Shown in pieces: positions 6,510-10,473 of a stretch of DNA of 10,473 bases (position 1 is its first letter; each line of letters begins with the position of its first letter). This DNA is from Marmoricola sp. Lineage in GTDB: Bacteria; Actinomycetota; Actinomycetes; Propionibacteriales; Nocardioidaceae. The notes under the pieces were generated by a model that was not told where the DNA came from, did not search any database, and saw only the letters and a list, made by a program, of their open reading frames with translations. The position numbers and the translations under genes were made by a program. The DNA is taken from positions 1 to 10,473 of the forward strand of contig JASLCW010000005.1 in NCBI GenBank assembly GCA_030151765.1. Direction: 5' to 3'.

Positions 6510-7347
6510 CCAGCGAGACGAGGATCTGGCTGGGGGAGGCGGTGGTCTTCGTCCAGCCCTTCTCCGAGGGACGGCCGATGTCCCAGACCTTGCCGTCGAA
6601 GCGGATCTGCCGGATGTGCAGGCGCTTGGCGTGGCCGACGAGGTACTGCGCCATCGACCAGCCGATGCGATTGCCGGCCACGCCGGTGGAGACGCTGACG
6701 ACGACGTTCTGGCGACCACCGCTGGTGGCCAGGACCCGCGAGCCGTAGCCGGTGCGCAGCGAGTTGATCACGGCGGCCGCCGTACCGGTCTTCTTGCTGT
6801 CGTGGACGACGCAGCTGAACTTGCCGCCGGCGCTGTAGCCGGTCAGCGCCGAGGCGAGGGCGCGCGCGTCGGGAGCATGCGGCTCGTAGGCCTCGGGGAA
6901 GCCGCTGCGCTGCACCTTCTGGGCGGCATCGGTGATCCGCATCGTCTCGTAGCCGTGGACCTTCTCGAGGGCGTCGTAGAAGGTGTTGATCGCGTACGTC
7001 GGCGTCATGATCTGCCGCGGCGTACCCCATCCCATCGAGGGTCGCTGCTGGAAGATGCCCAGGGAGTCCCGGTCGCCTCCGGGGAGATTGCGCAGCTTGC
7101 TCTCCTGGAAGGCGGTGGCCAGCGCGATCGAGACCGCGCGCGCGGGCAGGCCGCGTTCGACGCCGATCGCCGCGATCAGGGTCGCCACCTCGCCCTGGCC
7201 GCTGTCGAGGCTGACGTAGTGGCCCGAGACGGTGGCACTGCAGCCCTCCGGGTCGGGCATCGGGCCGGTGCCGCGCCAGAAGGCGATGCCGACGCCGGCC
7301 ACGACCGCCACGACGGCCAGGAAGGTGAGGGTACGGAGGAAGCGCAT
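6505..7347 (-). CDS. Membrane-anchored protein with lysozyme/transglycosylase-like core
   Basis: This 280-residue protein is of uncertain function. Residues 6-23 form a single hydrophobic helix followed by WRGTGPMPDPEGC. That fits an N-terminal anchor or uncleaved signal with the rest outside the membrane. The core (about 52-200) resembles goose-lysozyme or soluble lytic transglycosylase folds. It has a helix ending in ATAFQESKLRN with a candidate catalytic glutamate E82, then DSLGIFQQRPSMGWG (94-108), comparable to the GLFQI-type motif, then helices including YAINTFYDAL. C36 and C179 could form a disulfide. Residues about 205-280 form a separate beta-rich domain of unknown role. This architecture recurs in actinobacteria, often annotated as hypothetical or, misleadingly, as a heavy metal transporter. 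The ATG has no Shine-Dalgarno and lies 3 bases after the dapD stop, so it is probably translated by coupling. Enzymatic activity is not proven by the motifs. Confidence 0.75.
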   Translation of the reverse strand: MRFLRTLTFLAVVAVVAGVGIAFWRGTGPMPDPEGCSATVSGHYVSLDSGQGEVATLIAAIGVERGLPARAVSIALATAFQESKLRNLPGGDRDSLGIFQQRPSMGWGTPRQIMTPTYAINTFYDALEKVHGYETMRITDAAQKVQRSGFPEAYEPHAPDARALASALTGYSAGGKFSCVVHDSKKTGTAAAVINSLRTGYGSRVLATSGGRQNVVVSVSTGVAGNRIGWSMAQYLVGHAKRLHIRQIRFDGKVWDIGRPSEKGWTKTTASPSQILVSLG

Positions 7348-7350
7348 CGA

Positions 7351-8283
7351 TCAGTTGGCGTGCAGCGCCGCGTTCAGTTCGATCCCGGTGCCGGTGCGCG
7401 AGACGACCTCGACGGCACCGGTCGCGGAATTGCGGCGGAAGAGCAGGCCGTCGCGGCCGGAGAGCTCGGCGGCCTTCACGGAGGCGCCGTCGACGGCGAC
7501 CTTGGTGCCCGCGGTGACATAGAGACCCGCCTCGACGACGCAGTCGTCGCCCAGGGAGATGCCGATGCCGGAGTTGGCGCCGAGCAGGCAGCGCTCACCC
7601 ACGGCGATGACCTCCTTGCCGCCACCGGAGAGGGTGCCCATGATCGAGGCGCCGCCGCCCACGTCGGAGCCGTCGCCGACGACCACGCCGGCGCTGATCC
7701 GGCCCTCGACCATCGAGTTGCCGAGGGTGCCGGCATTGAAATTGCAGAAGCCCTCGTGCATGACGGTGGTGCCCTCGGCCAGGTGGGCGCCGAGGCGGAC
7801 CCGGTCGGCGTCGGCGATCCGTACGCCGGTGGGCAGCACGTAGTCGGTCATCCGCGGGAACTTGTCGACGCCGTACACGACGACCGGGGCGTGCCCGCGC
7901 AGTGCGCCGCGCACCTCCTCGAAGCCTTCGGGGGCGCACGGGCCGTAGTTGGTCCACACGACATTGGCGAGCAGGCCGAACTGGCCGTCGAGGTTCAGTC
8001 CGTGCGGGCGGACCAGCCGGTGGCTGAGCAGGTGCAGGCGCAGGTAGACGTCGGAGGCGTCGGCGGGCGCCGCGTCCAGCTCGATCTCGCGCAGGACGAC
8101 CTCGGTGCGGACCCTGCGGACGGCGTCGGTCCCGGCCAGTGCGGTCAGCGAGGCGGGCGCCTCGGCGTCCGCGGGGCGGGTACCGAGGGCGGGGGCGGGG
8201 TACCACGTGTCGAGGGTGGTGCCGCCGTCGGTGATGGTGGCGAGGCCGTAACCCCAGGCGCTGGAGGAAGTCTGGTCGGGCAT
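7351..8283 (-). CDS. dapD: 2,3,4,5-tetrahydropyridine-2,6-dicarboxylate N-succinyltransferase
   Basis: This is a 310-residue enzyme that transfers a succinyl group from succinyl-CoA to tetrahydrodipicolinate, the entry step of the succinylase branch to diaminopimelate. The N-terminal domain (1-150) includes LRLHLLSHRLVRPHGLNLDG and the WTNYGPC segment characteristic of the actinobacterial (M. tuberculosis-like) DapD class. Residues about 153-262 form the left-handed beta-helix, a run of hexapeptide repeats such as VRIADADRVRLGAHL, GTTVMHEGF and SAGVVVGDGSDVGGGASI. E193 in SMVEGRIS matches the position of the glutamate proposed as catalytic in mycobacterial DapD. The C-terminal tail is short. 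The ATG lacks a Shine-Dalgarno but has TAGGCT 7 bases upstream. The gene leads a two-gene leftward run with the wall-hydrolase-like protein and is divergent from the VOC-dapE run. Length and motifs appear intact. Confidence 0.93.
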   Translation of the reverse strand: MPDQTSSSAWGYGLATITDGGTTLDTWYPAPALGTRPADAEAPASLTALAGTDAVRRVRTEVVLREIELDAAPADASDVYLRLHLLSHRLVRPHGLNLDGQFGLLANVVWTNYGPCAPEGFEEVRGALRGHAPVVVYGVDKFPRMTDYVLPTGVRIADADRVRLGAHLAEGTTVMHEGFCNFNAGTLGNSMVEGRISAGVVVGDGSDVGGGASIMGTLSGGGKEVIAVGERCLLGANSGIGISLGDDCVVEAGLYVTAGTKVAVDGASVKAAELSGRDGLLFRRNSATGAVEVVSRTGTGIELNAALHAN

Positions 8284-8290
8284 GGCGACG

Positions 8291-8296
8291 AGCCTA
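8291..8296 (-). promoter_or_regulatory. -10 element of dapD, leaderless-type
   Basis: On the minus strand TAGGCT lies 7 bases before the dapD ATG. It matches the actinobacterial housekeeping -10 form (TAGNNT) and places the transcript start at or next to the first base of the ATG. No clear -35 is seen. The only partial match, GGGACA, has a short 15-base spacer. Confidence 0.6.
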
Positions 8297-8327
8297 GCCA
8301 ACAGCTGGTCCTGTCCCCGACGCCCGC

Positions 8328-8333
8328 TAGCGT
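8328..8333 (+). promoter_or_regulatory. -10 element of the VOC-dapE run, leaderless-type
   Basis: TAGCGT lies 7 bases before the ATG at 8341, and no Shine-Dalgarno is present. With the dapD element it forms a divergent promoter pair inside a 57-bp gap. No convincing -35 was found. Confidence 0.55.
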
Positions 8334-8340
8334 CGGCTCC

Positions 8341-9051
8341 ATGACATCGGTCACCTTCAAGGAACTGTGCCTCGACACCGCCCGCAACGACAGCCCCGTC
8401 GGCCCGTTCTGGGCCGCCATCACCGGCTGTGAGTACGACGCCGCCGAGCCGCCCGGCGACGTGATCGGGAGCGAGGAGGGCATGGGCATCGCGATCTGCC
8501 CGGTGCCGGAGGACAAGTCGGTGAAGAACCGGGTCCATCTCGACGTCAGCGTCGGCTCGCTCGATCGCGTGACCGAGCTGGGCGGCACGATCGGTGCACC
8601 GCACGAGCACTGGACGGTCTGCACAGACCCTGAGGGCAATGAGTTCTGCGCCTTCGTCCGCGAGGGCGAGCTGCCCGACTATCGCGTCTTCGAGATCGTG
8701 GTGGACAGCGCCGATCCCGAGGCCGCCGCTCGGTGGTGGGCGGAGCGTTATGGCGTCGAGCCGATGAATGTCGACCGTCAGGGCAATCCGACGCCCTTCT
8801 GGTGGATCGCCGGCGCCCCCGGATTCCCGACGGCCGGGCCCTTCTTCGCGATGGTCTTCGCGCCGGTGCCCGAGCCCAAGACGGTGAAGAACCGCCTGCA
8901 CTGGGATGTCTACGGCGATCCCGAGGACTTCATCGCTGCGGGTGCCACGAAGCTCTGGGAGGTCCCGGGTCGCACCCGGCCGATCGCCTGGACCGTGCTG
9001 GCCGATCCCGAGGGCAACGAGTTCTGCGTCTTCCCGCCCTCCCTAGGATGA
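8341..9051 (+). CDS. Two-domain VOC (glyoxalase-fold) family protein
   Basis: This 236-residue protein is built from two tandem vicinal-oxygen-chelate domains, about 1-108 and 113-236. Each half repeats the same signature: KNRVHLDV (62-69) with DPEGNEFCAF (96-105), and KNRLHWDV (183-190) with DPEGNEFCVF (222-231). H66/E101 and H187/E227 are candidate metal ligands. The second domain carries a Trp-rich segment (ARWWAERYG, FWWIAGAPG). This pattern fits the Glyoxalase_6-like subgroup common in actinobacteria, whose substrates are mostly unknown. Members include enzymes and resistance proteins, so no reaction is assigned. The chosen ATG follows the TAGCGT -10-like hexamer. The frame is open far upstream, but that stretch is antisense to dapD. 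Its stop falls within the dapE start region (ATGA at 9048-9051), so it is probably co-transcribed with dapE. It has no obvious role in diaminopimelate synthesis. Confidence 0.88.
   Translation: MTSVTFKELCLDTARNDSPVGPFWAAITGCEYDAAEPPGDVIGSEEGMGIAICPVPEDKSVKNRVHLDVSVGSLDRVTELGGTIGAPHEHWTVCTDPEGNEFCAFVREGELPDYRVFEIVVDSADPEAAARWWAERYGVEPMNVDRQGNPTPFWWIAGAPGFPTAGPFFAMVFAPVPEPKTVKNRLHWDVYGDPEDFIAAGATKLWEVPGRTRPIAWTVLADPEGNEFCVFPPSLG
8515..9033 (+). repeat. Internal duplication within the VOC gene
   Basis: The two VOC domains are visible as paired motif blocks: 8515-8547 matches 8878-8910 (KSVKNRVHLDV versus KTVKNRLHWDV), and 8626-8655 matches 9004-9033 (DPEGNEFCAF versus DPEGNEFCVF). The intervening sequence has diverged strongly, so this is an old domain duplication and not a recent repeat. 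Confidence 0.75.
9044..9049 (+). promoter_or_regulatory. -10-like element before dapE, inside the VOC gene end
   Basis: TAGGAT lies 7 bases before the ATG at 9057, the same geometry as at dapD and the VOC gene. The same bases include AGGA 8 bases before the ATG, which could act as a weak Shine-Dalgarno in a longer transcript. Both readings favour 9057 over the overlapping ATG at 9048. Confidence 0.45.
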
Positions 9052-9056
9052 GCCAC

Positions 9057-10121
9057 ATGACGCTCGACCTCAGCCAGGATGTCGTGACGCTGACCGCCGC
9101 GGTGGTCGACATCGAGTCGGTGAGCGGCAACGAGATGACTCTCGCCGACGCGGTCGAGTCGGCGCTGGCACCACTGCCGCACCTCGAGGTGACCAGGATG
9201 GGCAACAACGTGATCGCCCGTACCCGTCTCGGGCGGGGCGAACGGGTCGTGATCGCCGGTCACCTCGACACGGTGCCGGTGGAGAACAACCTGCCTTCGC
9301 GTCAGGACGAGACGACGATGTACGGCCGCGGCACCTGCGACATGAAGGGCGGCGTCGCGGTCGCGCTCAAGCTCGCCCACGGGGTGCTCGAGCCCAACCG
9401 CGATGTCACCTATGTCTTCTACGACGGCGAGGAGATCGCCGGGATCAACAACGGCCTGCGCCGGATCGCGCAGGAGCGGCCCGACCTGATCGAGGCCGAC
9501 TTCGCGATCCTGATGGAGCCCTCCGATGGTGTCGTCGAGGCGGGTTGTCAGGGCACCTTGCGCGTCGATGTCGTCGTACCGGGTGAGACCGCGCACGCGG
9601 CCCGCGCCTGGCGTGGCGTCAATGCCATCCACGGTGCCGCCGAGGTGCTCGACCGCCTCAACGCGTACGACGCCCGCAAGCCGGTCATCGACGGGCTCGA
9701 GTACCACGAGGGACTCAATGCCGTGCTGATCTCCGGCGGCACCGCCACCAATGTGATTCCCGGCGAATGCCGGGTGCACGTCAACTACCGCTTCGCCCCC
9801 GACCGTGACGAGGCGCAGGCGGAGGCCTTCGTGCGGACCTTCTTCGAGGGCTTCGCCGTCGAGGTGGTCGACTCCTCGCCGGGGGCGCTGCCCGGCCTCG
9901 ACCGGCCCGCCGCCCGAGCCTTCGTCGCCGCGGTCGGCGGTGAGCCGAAGCCCAAGTTCGGCTGGACCGATGTGTCCCGCTTCTCCGCCGTCGGCGTACC
10001 CGCGGTCAACTTCGGTCCCGGCGACCCGATGCTCGCCCACAAACAGGAGGAATCCGTGCCCCTGCACCAGCTCGTCGACTGTGAGCGCAGCCTGCGCGGC
10101 TGGCTGGGGGCGGACCGGTGA
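9057..10121 (+). CDS. dapE: Succinyl-diaminopimelate desuccinylase (M20 metallopeptidase family)
   Basis: This 354-residue di-zinc hydrolase removes succinate from N-succinyl-LL-diaminopimelate, giving LL-diaminopimelate for lysine and cell-wall synthesis. All M20 signatures are present: H69 and catalytic D71 in AGHLDTVP, bridging D95 in GRGTCDMKGG, general base E125 and ligand E126 in YDGEEIAG, ligand E154 in LMEPSDG, and the last ligand H328 in LAHKQEE. The inserted dimerisation (lid) domain spans about 163-275 and includes GETAHAARAWRGVNA and GGTATNVIPG. Length and motifs match the Gram-positive/actinobacterial DapE subgroup. Two starts are possible. ATG 9048 overlaps the VOC stop. ATG 9057 is preferred because both a -10-like TAGGAT and an AGGA are correctly spaced for it. 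The next gene overlaps its stop by GTGA. It works with dapD and dapC in this window. Confidence 0.93.
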   Translation: MTLDLSQDVVTLTAAVVDIESVSGNEMTLADAVESALAPLPHLEVTRMGNNVIARTRLGRGERVVIAGHLDTVPVENNLPSRQDETTMYGRGTCDMKGGVAVALKLAHGVLEPNRDVTYVFYDGEEIAGINNGLRRIAQERPDLIEADFAILMEPSDGVVEAGCQGTLRVDVVVPGETAHAARAWRGVNAIHGAAEVLDRLNAYDARKPVIDGLEYHEGLNAVLISGGTATNVIPGECRVHVNYRFAPDRDEAQAEAFVRTFFEGFAVEVVDSSPGALPGLDRPAARAFVAAVGGEPKPKFGWTDVSRFSAVGVPAVNFGPGDPMLAHKQEESVPLHQLVDCERSLRGWLGADR

Positions 10122-10473
10122 CCGCGGACCGCTCGCGGCTCAAGCACCGCGGACCGACGGTCCTGCGCGGCGCCCAGGTCGACCGCTCCACGACCGACCA
10201 GCGCCTCCTCGATTCGCGTGGCCCCAGCGACTGGGTGCACACCGACCCGTGGCGGGTGCTCCGGATCCAGGCCGAGTTCGTCGAGGGTTTCGGTGCGCTG
10301 GCCGAGCTCGGACCCGCCATCGCGGTCTTCGGCTCGGCCCGCACCAAGCCCGACAATCCCTTCTACGCCGCCGGTGTCGGCCTCGGCCGTGCGCTCGCCG
10401 ACGCGGGCTTCGCGGTGATCACCGGCGGTGGTCCGGGCGCGATGGAGGCGGCCAACAAGGGTGCCGCCGAGGC
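10118..10473 (+). CDS. LOG-family (TIGR00730-type) protein, N-terminal part (3' end outside window)
   Basis: The gene opens with a GTG overlapping the dapE stop (GTGA, 10118-10121) and stays open to the window end, giving 118 complete codons. An N-terminal extension of about 65 residues (TADRSRLKHRGPTVLRGAQVDRSTTDQ and onward) precedes the Rossmann-like lysine-decarboxylase-like fold. That fold begins at PAIAVFGSARTKPDNPFY and shows GFAVITGGGPGAMEAANKGA, the first conserved block of LOG proteins. Characterised members hydrolyse cytokinin riboside 5'-monophosphates or related nucleotides. Many bacterial ones have unknown physiological substrates. The second diagnostic motif (PGGxGTxxE) would lie outside the window, so activity cannot be judged. 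A LOG gene following dapE is a familiar arrangement in actinobacteria. Translational coupling with dapE is likely. Confidence 0.87.
   Translation, partial: MTADRSRLKHRGPTVLRGAQVDRSTTDQRLLDSRGPSDWVHTDPWRVLRIQAEFVEGFGALAELGPAIAVFGSARTKPDNPFYAAGVGLGRALADAGFAVITGGGPGAMEAANKGAAE

Noticed and set aside
6616..8340. Long open frame on the plus strand upstream of, and in frame with, the VOC gene
   Set aside because: It is antisense to dapD and the wall-hydrolase-like gene, and its translation is low-complexity Gly/Ala/Asp/Arg without motifs. VOC homology begins only at 8341, where a promoter-like hexamer precedes the ATG.
1..10473. tRNA or rRNA genes, CRISPR arrays, transposases, integrases, attachment sites
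   Set aside because: None found by reading both strands. Coding genes fill the window and the largest gap is 149 bases.

Overview
The window is about 10.5 kb of dense, very GC-rich DNA with GTG starts, overlapping stop/start junctions and no gap over 150 bases. Codon use and gene content point to an actinomycete, most likely of the Nocardioides/Propionibacteriales type. The genus is an inference from general similarity, not from a marker gene. Eleven protein genes are visible, two of them cut by the window ends. There are no RNA genes, insertion sequences or CRISPR arrays.

Layout: (1) 1-561, the end of dapC (succinyldiaminopimelate aminotransferase), running rightward. (2) 566-1567, a leftward SAM-dependent methyltransferase with an N-terminal winged helix, convergent with dapC. 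(3) 1568-1716, a divergent intergenic region with a 20-bp inverted repeat. (4) 1717-6498, a tight rightward four-gene run: a six-helix membrane protein, a polytopic NarL/DesK-type sensor kinase, its LuxR-type response regulator, and a secreted LIP-family lipase with a His/Lys-rich tail. (5) 6505-8283, a leftward pair made of dapD (tetrahydrodipicolinate N-succinyltransferase) and, 3 bases behind it, a membrane-anchored protein with a lysozyme/transglycosylase-like core. (6) 8341-10473, a rightward run of a two-domain VOC (glyoxalase-fold) protein, dapE (succinyldiaminopimelate desuccinylase) and the start of a LOG-family protein.

DapD, DapC and DapE catalyse three consecutive steps of the succinylase branch of meso-diaminopimelate and lysine synthesis. 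The window therefore carries most of a lysine/peptidoglycan-precursor locus. It is split by an accessory block holding the methyltransferase, the two-component system and the lipase. The wall-hydrolase-like gene behind dapD fits a cell-wall theme.

The clearest regulatory signal is a repeated start architecture. dapD, the VOC gene and dapE each have a TAGNNT -10-like hexamer exactly 7 bases before the ATG. This suggests leaderless transcripts. Both convergent gene pairs meet in small palindromes that contain both stop codons. I found no clearly unprecedented system. The best candidate for follow-up is the membrane protein/two-component/lipase module.
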